From: Chondrus crispus
Lineage: Eukaryota > Rhodophyta > Florideophyceae > Gigartinales > Gigartinaceae
Assembly (NCBI RefSeq): GCF_000350225.1
Contig: NW_005178676.1
Location: 131,998 to 195,997, forward strand
Direction of reading: 5' to 3'
Length of the DNA: 64,000 nucleotides
The notes under the pieces are model-generated. The model searched no databases, was not told where the DNA came from, and worked only from the letters and a program-made list of their open reading frames with translations. Made by a program: the position numbers and the translations under genes. This document shows positions 20,708 through 29,670 of this stretch, in pieces. Each line of letters begins with the position of its first letter. The first letter of the stretch is position 1.

Positions 20708-21258
20708 ATGGTCATGGAGATCAACAAAGAAGACGAGCGGCCCGAAGTGTTGATGGCTGCGCAAGACAAGGACGCCATCAACAGCTTCTCACGCAAGCTC
20801 GCGCGCAAGAACGAGCTCAAGGTGCTGATCGAGCGCCGCCAAAAGCTCGCCCAGCTGCACGAGGACGCCTCCGATGAGCTCATGCTCATGGACGACGACG
20901 TCCCCGTCCACTACACCATCGGCGACGTCTTCATCTTGGACGACAAGGATCAGGTCGAGTCTAATTTGGAAACCACGAAGACGGAGCTCGCCAACGATGT
21001 CCGAGAGTATGAGGAGGAGATGCGGACTGTCTCGGATGATATGACCAAGTTGAAAGCGACGTTGTATGCCAAGTTTGGAAAGGTATGTAACCGGCCTTCC
21101 CTTTTTTTCTTTGTTATTGCTCGGATACAGACTACCTTCAAATAGGTTGCTACGAAACATGTCTAACCACACCATTCATGCATACCCGACATGTTTGATT
21201 CTCGATGTTTTTTCTTTCTTTTTCGCACCGCGGACAGACAATAAACTTGGAGGAGTAA
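20708..21258 (+). CDS. PFDN4: prefoldin subunit 4, one intron
   Basis: Exons 20708-21082 and 21238-21258 give 131 residues, close to the 134 of human PFDN4. Prefoldin is the cytosolic hexamer that hands unfolded actin and tubulin to the CCT chaperonin; subunit 4 is a beta-type subunit. The protein shows the family layout: a helix (DKDAINSFSRKLARKNELK), the hairpin region DELMLMDDDVPVHYTIGDVF, and a second helix ending LKATLYAKFGK. The intron is GTATGT...CAG (155 nt). The short last exon encodes TINLEE, matching the conserved NINLE tail of the family, which confirms the splice. The start is the first ATG in good context; a longer frame upstream has no family match. Confidence 0.9.
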
Positions 21259-21709
21259 CGATGCCTTTGCTTCAAATCTGCTTGCTTTCCACGATCACAC
21301 GCGAGCGAAGGAAGTTTTGATATCTTTTACGATCTAGCAAGTCCCTCTCGCTCAATTTGTAGAACTAGATGTCCACATGAAATCTCGTGAAAGATGAGGC
21401 ATAACCGTCGCACCACTGCCGGGGATTTCACGCATGATGGGCTGCACAGGGCACAAGGGTCGTTCACTGGCCCTTGATAACTTTGCGTAGTGCAATGCTG
21501 AGGTCCACACCAAGTGCAAGACTCCCGCCCCCTCTCGTTTCTGCTCGCAACTTTCAATCTGGCTCGAAGTAACGTGGAAAACATGGTGCAAGAAACTCTG
21601 ATATCTTTTACTTGCTTTTCTCTAGTTAACTGCCCTAAGAACTCCATCCTCGCCCACTGCGGCCTGGATCAACAACTTAAATACCCTGTCTGCGTACCCG
21701 CAGGCGCTC
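21259..21709. other. short intergenic between convergent genes
   Basis: 3' regions of prefoldin and of the TMEM53-like gene. No recognisable coding sequence or repeat. Confidence 0.5.
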
Positions 21710-22625
21710 CTACTTTGCCGCTTGCGGGGCCGGAAGGAGCAGGTTCTGCTGCCTGACTTCCATGCAGCGGTTAACAAAGTGCTGCAAATTCCCTAGATAC
21801 TCCTCCGGGTGCATCTTCAGATGTGACGCGTGTGCCGACTTTTCCCAAAACTTGTTATAAACCTCGACCCCCCTCTGTTTGTTCTTCTCAATAAATTCCT
21901 CCACAGCGTGCTTGATACCTGGAATAACCTTGTCATCGCCAGAATAAAAGTAGAGCTGCGGAGACTGAAGTTGCAGCGACCGGAGCGCATCTTCTCCCTT
22001 GACATAGGAAGCGCGCGCCTTAGTCACAAAGAAAAAGGCGTTCGCAATGGGCTCCCAGATGGCCCTCGATATCATTGGACACACAGTATGAAGGCCCACT
22101 GCAACGTCCTTCGGAAAGATCGGGGCCGGCCCTGAATCAAAGACGACGCCAACGACCTTTTTCCTCAGACTTTCAAGCTCCTCAGTTTCATGGCGAATGC
22201 TGTCCAACAAGAGTCCGTAAATGCCCGTGCCAATAGAAAAAGCATGGATCAAGACCGGCCTCTCCTCCGGCTGTGCGCCAATAAAGTCGCCAATCTTCTT
22301 CGCCTGGGCCCTACTCGCCGGCGGAAACACGGCCGTCTTCAAGCCATTAAACACGCAGTGCACCTCATACCCGAGGTCCTCATAGAAGGCCTTGTACTTA
22401 GCCAAGTGCTTCTGCTGCGCGCCCATCCACGACAAGATGATGACGACGGGGACGGCGGGATCTCCGACAAAGGCCTGTGCGTTCATGGGGTTGAGCGCGG
22501 CGCCCATGGCGACGATATTAGCGACGGCGAGACGGTACGCCTCATCGGTCTTCCCGCGGAGCACGACGTGCACGCCGGGCGCCGCGCCCCAGCTGGGGTC
22601 GACGTTCCACTCATCGTCGTCGCCG
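21710..22625 (-). CDS. TMEM53/DUF829 family protein (alpha/beta-hydrolase fold), N-terminus in gap
   Basis: The frame is open from the gap edge to the stop at 21710 (about 304 residues visible). VPVVIILSWMGAQQKHLAKY is the family's first strand and turn. LIHAFSIGTG carries the nucleophile-elbow Ser (codon near 22237), VVFDSGPAP follows, and LYFYSGDDKVIP and SAHASHLKMHPEEYLG provide the usual Asp and His region. Human TMEM53 is a nuclear-envelope protein of 277 residues; the biochemical activity of the family is uncertain. Right of the gap, 22809-22911 reads MTSPAFTAAPALAPHAPLA in a possible continuation. That would be an organelle-targeting or low-complexity N-terminus, but the true gap length is unknown. 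Confidence 0.75.
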
Positions 22626-22808
22626 NNNNNNNNNNNNNNNNNNNNNNNNNNNNNNNNNNNNNNNNNNNNNNNNNNNNNNNNNNNNNNNNNNNNNNNNNNN
22701 NNNNNNNNNNNNNNNNNNNNNNNNNNNNNNNNNNNNNNNNNNNNNNNNNNNNNNNNNNNNNNNNNNNNNNNNNNNNNNNNNNNNNNNNNNNNNNNNNNNN
22801 NNNNNNNN
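22626..22808. other. assembly gap (183 N)
   Basis: Run of N inside the 5' part of the TMEM53-like gene; flanking sequence is G/C-rich. Confidence 0.95.
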
Positions 22809-22911
22809 CGTGCAGAGGGTCCGAGGCGGTGGCGAGCGGGGCGTGCGGCGCGAGGGCGGGGGCGGCGGTGAAGGCTGGGGACGTCATTGCAAGGGGCATT
22901 GCGAGGGGCAT

Positions 22912-23865
22912 TGCAGGGGGGCGGTGCGGGGTTGGGGGGAGGGCGTGGGGGGGGAGCGACGGGTTAAGGGCAGGGGTTGGGTAAGGGGAGATGAGGGCGG
23001 GGCGGAATGGGAATGGCGACGGGAATTAAATCGGGGGGTAGAATTGTTGGGCTCGCGGTGCAAGGCTGGGATGATAGCAAGGCCGGTGGGATGGGCGGGA
23101 GGGAAACACTTGGCGGAAATTGGCGGTTGACAGGTCGGCGTGGGCGAATGGGAGGGTTTGGCGGGCCAATCGCAGGGCGATGCGCGGACGGGTGGACGGG
23201 CGGGCGGTGGTGATCTCGCGGGGGGGTCACGTACAGTTCGCAGATCCGCGCTGCACCGAAGTGTAACAGAGTCTTACAGAACGACTACGTTTGGGGGCGT
23301 GGATTCCGATGATGACGGCTGGAGAGTGGCACTTTGTCTTACAGTACAGAAGTTTCCAGATGGGGGCCGTGAGCCCATCATTTATTTATCTAACTTTCAA
23401 CGGAGGGTCGATGGTGAATATCGCACGGGCGTTAGGTTTCGCAAAGGGTTTCTCTGCGATCGCGCAGGATTATGGCCAAGTCAACCTCGCCCTTCGAAGC
23501 CTCGCCCTTCGAAGCCTCGCCCTTCGAAGCCTCGCCCTTCGAAGCCTCGTCCTTCGGAGCCCCGTCCTTCGGAGCCCATACGGAACTGCATTGGATACTG
23601 AACTGGAGGTCCCGCATCGAATTGCACACCAGCAAAAGCGCACCGGAAAGCGGACCGTGTACCCTACAGTACGTGCGTTTGGAGGCGAGTTTCATGAGAT
23701 ACTGTAGCCAACCCGCCGTGCCATGCAGTGCCGTACAGTTCCTACAAACGTCGACCACAGCGCACGGCTTCCGCTGAGAGATCAACAAAAGGGGCTATCT
23801 ATCGCCCTCTTTAAAAAACAAACATTCAAAAAAGACTATTATCCCCCACCTGCAACCGCCACGAC
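22912..23865. other. intergenic, G-rich then minisatellite
   Basis: 22912-23030 is G-rich. 23484-23577 holds a 15-bp minisatellite (listed separately). TACAGTA-type motifs occur near 23340, 23670, 23700 and 23738. No gene is supported. Confidence 0.5.
23484..23577. repeat. 15-bp minisatellite, about six units
   Basis: Tandem units of CCTCGCCCTTCGAAG; the last two carry CTTCGGAGCCCCGTC variants. Each unit contains the palindrome TTCGAA. Both strands read open through it (PRPSK or EASKG repeats) only because the unit length is a multiple of three. Confidence 0.85.
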
Positions 23866-24924
23866 CTAGAAACCGAGCGAGCTTTGTGGCTGCCACCCGG
23901 GCGCCCAGCCCTCATACCCGCTTTCCACGAACGGGTCAGTCTGCGCCTTGACGCCGTACTCGGTCGCGGCCACGCTCATGGCTGCGTATTCCTTAAGCGG
24001 GCTAGGCATCCACGGCTTGCTCTTCCTCGCAATCGCGGGCCTAATCTCATTCGACGGCCAATACGAGTCCAGGTTCTCACCCTGGATCTGCTCAGTCACG
24101 GACAGCTTCCCTCCCATCACCCCATCCACGCCCAGCACCCCGGCAGCGTACGCCCCGTTCCCCCACCGGATCGCGCTCGCCATCTTCGGAAACTGCACGT
24201 ACGCCCGCTCCTCATAGTCGCACCCCCTCCCACTATACACGGCCTCCAGCGACGCGTTGTACCGCATCTGCGCCTTCTCGCCCACCCCCATCATACCGGC
24301 CCGATACTCGGTCGCGAGCGCGGCCACGCGCCTGTTGTCCGCCTCACCCCGGACGCGCCCGTCCATGCACGCCGTGCCGTACACGCCGCCGGCCACCTTG
24401 TCGCTCTTGTACTGCCTGTCGACGCACTCGAACATGTAGTCGGCGACGGGGTCGTCCTCGCGCTCAAAGTAGCGCGCGCAAGCGCGCATGCGCTCGGCGC
24501 GGCCGCGCACGCCGGCCGCGGCGCGCGCCGGGAACGTGACCGCGTACCGCTCGAGCGCGTGCGACCCCGCGGCCGAGATGATGGCCGCGCGCCGCGTCGC
24601 GTACAGGTCTGCGTAGCGCGCCGACGCCGACGCCTGGCGCAGGCGGAAGGCCGCGGCCAGCGAGGCCAGGCGCGTCGTCTCGGCGACGTTCGACCCGCCC
24701 GTGCCCTCCGTGCACTGCGGCGTGTACTCGCCGAACGGCGTCGCGGCTTGCTTGGCCTCGCACGTCTGCGAGGCGTGCATGAATTTGTCGGCCGCTTTCG
24801 TGATGACCGGCGTGGTCATTGTGAGCGTCGGGCGCGCGGGGGGCGCGAGAGGGGTGACGGCCGCCGCGCCGGGGAGGGGCGGGCGCGTGGCGAGCGGGAG
24901 TGAGGCGGTGAAGGCGACGGTCAT
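23866..24924 (-). CDS. phycoerythrin gamma (linker) subunit-like protein, chloroplast-targeted
   Basis: A 352-residue intronless gene. The first ~45 residues (MTVAFTASLPLATRPPLPG...) are Ala/Pro/Ser/Thr-rich, hydroxylated and free of acidic residues, as in plastid transit peptides. The mature part is helical and Arg/Ala/Tyr-rich with scattered single Cys (SQTCEAK, PQCTEG, RACARY, FECVDR, TACMDG, GCDYEE). Some of these could hold bilins. It ends with Pro/Trp-rich sequence (KPWMPSPLKEYAAM, GWAPGWQP). This layout fits the nuclear-encoded gamma chains of red-algal phycoerythrin, which sit inside the hexamer and link rods in the phycobilisome. I recognise the overall look rather than a strict motif, so the family call is moderate. 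The divergent neighbour is HAUS4-like, with a palindrome between them. Confidence 0.65.
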   Translation of the reverse strand: MTVAFTASLPLATRPPLPGAAAVTPLAPPARPTLTMTTPVITKAADKFMHASQTCEAKQAATPFGEYTPQCTEGTGGSNVAETTRLASLAAAFRLRQASASARYADLYATRRAAIISAAGSHALERYAVTFPARAAAGVRGRAERMRACARYFEREDDPVADYMFECVDRQYKSDKVAGGVYGTACMDGRVRGEADNRRVAALATEYRAGMMGVGEKAQMRYNASLEAVYSGRGCDYEERAYVQFPKMASAIRWGNGAYAAGVLGVDGVMGGKLSVTEQIQGENLDSYWPSNEIRPAIARKSKPWMPSPLKEYAAMSVAATEYGVKAQTDPFVESGYEGWAPGWQPQSSLGF

Positions 24925-25220
24925 GGTGGTCGCGTCTGGTGGGGGCTGGGGAGTGGGGGGGATGGGGAAGAATGTGGCCGGGATGGCAGGTAGCAGGTCG
25001 GGCGAGCGGGGATGGGATAAGGAAGAAGGGAAACCCTAGGAATTGGGGGGTTGTGTGATACGGGGAGTGTTGGAGGAGCGGAGAGAGTGTTTCGGCCTCA
25101 CACATCGCATGCGTGCAGGGTCTGGCAAAGGGGTCACCAACCACGACAATCTCGTGAGATCTGCTCCCGGGGGCGCTTGCATATCGGAATCGGGATCCGA
25201 ATCCAAAATCCCGATCGCAG

Positions 25221-25318
25221 TTTGCAAAGCAACTCAATCCAGATTCTCATTTGTAGCTCCCTTTTTAAAGGGAGCTACAGTATAAATGCGAATCTGGATA
25301 GTAGGTTAATTTGCAAAT
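25221..25318. repeat. near-perfect 98-bp palindrome in a divergent promoter
   Basis: The core GTAGCTCCCTTT faces AAAGGGAGCTAC around TT (25253-25278). An outer pair ATCCAGATTC (25238-25247) faces GAATCTGGAT (25290-25299), and the far ends are TTTGCAAA-type on both sides. A TATAAA lies in the right arm at 25281. It sits between the divergently transcribed gamma-like gene (start 24924) and HAUS4-like gene (start 25544), so it may be a foldback insertion, a promoter element, or both. Confidence 0.75.
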
Positions 25319-25543
25319 CAACCTTCCATATTCGGCCAAGTGTCATCGGCTTGATTCTCTTCATTCCGCTGACTACTGTACAAACTATGGCTTTTCAAAT
25401 GGCCCCTTTCCCTCCAAACTCACACTTTAAATTCAATTTTCCCGCCAAACTTCCCTCCCCTGCCATGCCGCTCCCCAACCTTCCCTCCTCTCTCCCCAAC
25501 TCCTCCCGTCCCCCGCACCAACCCTTCACCGCCATCTCGCAGG

Positions 25544-26470
25544 ATGCCCGCGCCCTTAACCGCCTTCTCCACCGCCCTCGCCCGCTCCGATCTACACACG
25601 GCCCTCCTGCACCTGCAACACCACGGGCTCCTTGACACCCATCTAACCCCGTCCAACACCACCGCCCTCTCCGACGCATCCCACCAGCATGCCACCGCCC
25701 GCCTCTCCCTCTACCGTGCCCTCGTCCCCTTGCTGCTCCTCCCCTCCGCCGCGAGCCACACCCGCTCGCTGCGCCCCTTGCGCGCCACCGTCGCCCAGCT
25801 CCTCGCCCAGCTGCGCCTCCCGCCCAACCTCCGCTTCGCCGCCCCTCCGCCGCACATCCCGCCCCACCTGCGCGAGGACGCGAGCATCGCCCTTGCCCAG
25901 ACCGCCTCCGAGCTGGCCTGCGCTCTGATCGACGCCTGGAACACCATGGCCCCGCCGCGTTTCGCCGTCGAGGACGCCGCCCGCCTGCCCGACGCCATCA
26001 GAAACGTGCGTCAGGAGAGGGACCTTCAGAGAGCGGAGACTAGAGACCTGGATGTCGCCATTGCTGATACGAGGCGCGTCGCAGTGGAAATGTACGTCTG
26101 TGCCATGTCCGCCGCATTGGACGCGACAGAGACTGACTTGGAGGAGCGCTATCGTCCGGCAAACGCAGACGTGGCCCGCGTGGACATGCTCGTGGCCCGC
26201 GGGAAGGCCACCACGGCCAAGCTCAAGCTGCAGCGCGCGGAGATTGCGGCGATGGTGTATACGGAGGACGCGGTGGCCGCCCTGAAAAAGGTGGCGGCCG
26301 AGGTGGAGAGGAGGCTGGAGAAGGTGGAGCGGAGGATTGAGGAGGGGGAGAGAAAGTTGAGGGAATATAGGGCGGGTGGGGAGAGGATGCTCAGCGTTGT
26401 CGAAGAATACGTTAGGGCCAAGGAGAAGTTAGATGAGAAGATTTGGTCTAGGGATGCGTTGAAGAGGTAG
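25544..26470 (+). CDS. HAUS4: augmin complex subunit 4-like (HAUS4/AUG4)
   Basis: A 308-residue intronless protein. The C-terminal ~90 residues are the best evidence. AKLKLQRAEIAAMVYTEDAV and KLREYRAGGERMLSVVEEY, followed by KLDEKIW, line up with the plant AUG4 pattern 'AKLRVLE...ETYTPDSI' and 'LREYQGVD...YHDIVKKLENMQW' in order and spacing. The middle is helical and rich in Asp/Glu/Arg; the N-terminal third is Ala/Leu/Pro-rich. Augmin recruits gamma-tubulin to the sides of spindle microtubules and needs no centriole. The ATG at 25544 is the first in frame. The alignment was made from memory, so treat the name as likely, not proven. Confidence 0.6.
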   Translation: MPAPLTAFSTALARSDLHTALLHLQHHGLLDTHLTPSNTTALSDASHQHATARLSLYRALVPLLLLPSAASHTRSLRPLRATVAQLLAQLRLPPNLRFAAPPPHIPPHLREDASIALAQTASELACALIDAWNTMAPPRFAVEDAARLPDAIRNVRQERDLQRAETRDLDVAIADTRRVAVEMYVCAMSAALDATETDLEERYRPANADVARVDMLVARGKATTAKLKLQRAEIAAMVYTEDAVAALKKVAAEVERRLEKVERRIEEGERKLREYRAGGERMLSVVEEYVRAKEKLDEKIWSRDALKR

Positions 26471-26543
26471 CATAGTGCCGTGCAGTTGACGTGTAGTTGC
26501 GTTTATGTTGTATAAATAGTGTCGCGTAGAGAGGTTGTTCGTG

Positions 26544-27293
26544 TCAGAGGTAGATCGAGTCATGAGCGAGGACGGCCGATTTCTTCGCCACCTTTCGCGC
26601 GCGTTCCCGCACCTCGTCGCTCATCACCGCGCTCCCCCCGAGCGTGCTCACTGCTTGGCACGTCGCGTTGGCGAGCGCCAACACTTCATCGAGCTCGAAG
26701 TTTGCACGTTCCGTCACGCCCACCAAACAAACAGCCTCCCCATCTCCCCACGTCGCCTCCGCCACCACTGCCGCCGCCGCCCCAGCCACAAAGTTGGGCT
26801 CCAATAGTGCACTCAAGCCCTCCATCTCCACCGGGCGCGTCGCTAGTACGCGCACGCCGACCTCGTTTTGGCCGTGCATTTGAGCCCGCGGTGTGCTAGT
26901 TGCCACCACGATCTTCGGGTTGCCTACGGCTTTCAGCGCCATGCTCGCCCAGTTCGCGGCCCGATCGTCCGACACGCCGGTTGCGCGCAGGACAGCACAG
27001 CCGTCCAGAGGACCACCCGTGCTTAGATGGATTGTGCGCGGAGAGACGCCGGCTCCGGAGAGGGTCGCGAGGGGGGTCCGCGTACTGGCAGGGCAGATGG
27101 CCTCCAGTGCGGCGTCCGCAGCGCTGCTGGCGGAGATGATCAGATGGGGCGGGGCCAGTTGGTCGACGTGCTGCTCGACAGAGACGGGGGCGCGCGATTC
27201 GGCGGCGGCCGTCGGGTCGTCGTCGTAGGAGGGGTCGTCGAAGGTGCGTGAGCTCCAGAGAGCGGCGTCGACAGACTCGGTAAAGAAGTTCAT
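26544..27293 (-). CDS. possible proteasome assembly chaperone 1-like protein
   Basis: 249 residues from the ATG at 27293 (the frame is open further up, but without another ATG). The N-terminus is acidic and Ser/Asp-rich. The rest is alternating strands and helices: HLIISASSAADAALEAI, GCAVLRATG, NPKIVVATS, VGVRVLATRPV, then LLEPNFVAGAAAAVVAEA and EAVCLVGVTE. The 'L-E-PN-V-G-AAA' segment and the strand order recall PAC1 (PSMG1), which with PAC2 guides assembly of the 20S alpha ring. The match is weak and another small alpha/beta protein is possible. Its stop lies 73 bp from that of HAUS4 (convergent); its 5' side faces the CDK8 gene. Confidence 0.45.
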   Translation of the reverse strand: MNFFTESVDAALWSSRTFDDPSYDDDPTAAAESRAPVSVEQHVDQLAPPHLIISASSAADAALEAICPASTRTPLATLSGAGVSPRTIHLSTGGPLDGCAVLRATGVSDDRAANWASMALKAVGNPKIVVATSTPRAQMHGQNEVGVRVLATRPVEMEGLSALLEPNFVAGAAAAVVAEATWGDGEAVCLVGVTERANFELDEVLALANATCQAVSTLGGSAVMSDEVRERARKVAKKSAVLAHDSIYL

Positions 27294-27744
27294 GATCTCG
27301 GCGAAAGAGCGGGAATTTGACGCTGAGTGCGACTGTGTGTCCAAGTGAACGGACTACGGAAAGCGAACCGGCGTGTGACCAATGCCGCCGATGTGTTGAT
27401 GTACCCTTGGATACTGTACAGTTGCTCAGGTCCGTTTATGGCGTTTGAAATATAACTCAAAACGTATTTCGTTTTTCGCCGCAACGAGGTAAGACGGCCC
27501 GGCCCGCCTCTAGCTAGCTAGAAGTGTTTCAGCTGCCGTTCACCCCGAAGGCCGCGAAGCAGACATAGCCCCAATCCGAAATTGCCAACCCACCAATGTG
27601 CTGAGGCATCCTCTCTTCTATCTAAAACCTCCGCAGTCAAACACGAGCCAATCCTACTGCACGTAGTGCGGCATCCTGACATCAGAACAGCTGTTTGCCT
27701 CCCTCACAGAACGACGAGCGCAACGAGAAGACAAACTCGCCAAC
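27294..27744. other. divergent intergenic upstream of CDK8
   Basis: Shared upstream region of the chaperone-like and CDK8 genes. It holds a copy of the dispersed motif (GTACCCTTGGATACTGTACAG at 27401-27421). The presumed CDK8 promoter is not otherwise visible. Confidence 0.5.
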
Positions 27745-29296
27745 ATGTTTGGACCTTCGCGCGGCCGCCCGACGCAACAACTGTAAGTCTCTGGTTTTTA
27801 CTCTGGGAATCTACAACAGCCGGGAAGTTCGAATGGTTACCCTTAATGAGCTATCCAACTATGAGCCATTCTAGTTGGCCCTTGGAAAGGAGCGACTAAC
27901 TTTATGACGGTTTTATTTTCTTCTCTGTGTCTCTTCTAACATAGGCGCATTTCGGAAAAGTATGCTTCGGTCGGAAAAATTGGTGAAGGTACATACGGTT
28001 TGGTATACAAGGCGCGCCATGTGCAGTCGTCTCCGGGCAGTGCTGTCGGAGACCCGAGCAGCAGAGCAGAATCGTTTGTTGCAGTGAAAAGGTTCAAGAG
28101 CTTCAAAAGTGGCGATGGCATTTCTCCAACAGCGATCCGAGAAATCAAACTCCTGCGCGAGCTGAAAAATCGCTACATCGTCGACTTGGTCGATGTCATG
28201 CTAGACGAAGCGGACAAGGCTTTGTACCTTGTTTTCGACTACGCTGAGCACGACCTTCTCGAAATGATCCGATGGCACCACAACCGCGCTTCACAGCCCA
28301 TGCAGATGCCTACCGTCAAGAGTTTGTTGTGGCAAATTTTGCATGGCATGAACTACCTTCATAAGAATTGGATTATTCATCGTGACTTGAAACCTTCCAA
28401 TATCCTTGTAACCGGTCAGGATAAGCCACCGAATGAGCGCGGATGCGTGAAAATCGCGGATTTCGGACTCGCTCGCTTGTTCCAAGCTCCGCTGCGCCCA
28501 TTGACCGACGTCGATGCTGTAGTCGTTACTATCTGGTATCGAGCCCCAGAGCTATTATTGGGCGCAAAGCATTACACGAAAGCAATAGACTTATGGGCGA
28601 TTGGGTGTATTTTCGCCGAACTCATTACCTCCAAACCACTCTTCCAAGGACAAGAAAAAGAACGCAAAGGTGATGACAGAAACCCATTCCAAGCTGACCA
28701 AATAGACAAAATATTCAGAATTCTCGGCAAGCCAACTCTAGAACAATGGCCTGGAGCAGCCGATTTACCGAACTGGACTCATGCCCAGTCCTGGCAAGCC
28801 TATCCGTGTGTTCTTCATGAACGAATTCGAGGCTTACCCAAGAATTCAGCAGGCTACGATCTTCTTTCGAAGCTGCTTGAGTACGACCCCAACAAGCGCA
28901 TCACTGCGGAAAATGCACTGCGTCATCCTTTCTTCCAGGTAAGTTCATGATTCTTCACGAAATTGCTCGCCATGATTGTCATTCAGATGTTCCGGGTTTG
29001 CCATTTCTATGTTAATGGTACTCCCAATGTTACAGCAGCATTTGGGAATGTAGACTAACCATGGCTTCGTTGCCGTCATCGTCATTTCTTCCCATCCCCC
29101 GCGCGTTCAGGAGGAACCCCGACCGCAACGAGTGGCCTTCATAGATCCAAATGTTGACCCATACAAGTCTCGTCCGGTGACTCCACTAGACCCGAAGAAG
29201 GACATCGGCTGGGCCATGAGTGCCACAGCCTCAGGATCAAATGGTGCGGTGCCCTCATCCCATGAGCGTAGGAAAGTATCAAAAAGACGTGTTTAG
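27745..29296 (+). CDS. CDK8: cyclin-dependent kinase 8/CDKE (Mediator kinase), two introns
   Basis: Exons 27745-27782, 27945-28938 and 29111-29296 give 405 residues. Introns are GTAAGT...TAG (162 nt, phase 2, with CTAAC branch-like site) and GTAAGT...CAG (172 nt, phase 0). Visible are the P-loop [10 protein letters not shown], Lys in VAVKRFK, the cyclin helix [25 protein letters not shown] (about 158), and the DFG loop [40 protein letters not shown] is diagnostic of CDK8/CDKE. The T-loop has Asp/Ala (DVDAVVVT) instead of the phosphorylated Thr, as in this subfamily. HPFFQ continues as EEPRP after the second intron, matching CDK8 HPYFQEDP. It is the kinase of the Mediator module, with cyclin C. 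The tail is short and basic (RRKVSKRRV). Confidence 0.92.
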
Positions 29297-29670
29297 ATTA
29301 GAATTGTCAGAGGAGGCTTACCATTTTCCTGCTCCTTCTATGTCTTTTGCACTTGCCGTACCAGGGCAAACCCCAATGACGAGGTCTATTCCCCAGTCTG
29401 CTGCACCGTCACTGACTTCTGCACCACCTCCTTCCAAAAGAGCAAAAGTTGCAAAGTAGCGGACACCTGTAAATACCAAGGAGCAGAAAAGATGGAGAGG
29501 GGCCTCCGCATCCCGACTACACAGCAAGTTGTGAGCTTATGCGGTAATAATCTCAAGTAACTTGGTTGTGTTCAGCTACTGTGCTGGAGATCCGGGAAAG
29601 ATAACTGCGTGTCTGTGCCATGGGTCGCTCGTTATCCACTTCTGCAGCAGTCAAGAAAGTGGCGAGTTGA
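29297..29670. other. 3' region of CDK8; open second frame
   Basis: From 29220 to 29459 another frame than the CDK8 exon stays open for 79 codons and ends in SKRAKVAK, a nuclear-signal-like tail. It could be an alternative C-terminus if splicing differs from my model, or chance. Otherwise nothing between the convergent genes. Confidence 0.3.

Noticed and set aside
23484-23577. possible CRISPR-like repeat array
   Set aside because: Units are directly adjacent without spacers and only 15 bp long; it is a minisatellite.
23884-24903. 339-codon plus-strand frame opposite the gamma-like gene
   Set aside because: Arg/His/Pro-rich composition typical of the antisense of a G/C-rich gene; the minus strand reads as a real protein with a transit peptide.
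24464-25237. 257-codon minus-strand frame upstream of and overlapping the gamma-like gene
   Set aside because: Runs in another frame through the transit-peptide region and is full of Arg/His/Pro; it is a shadow.
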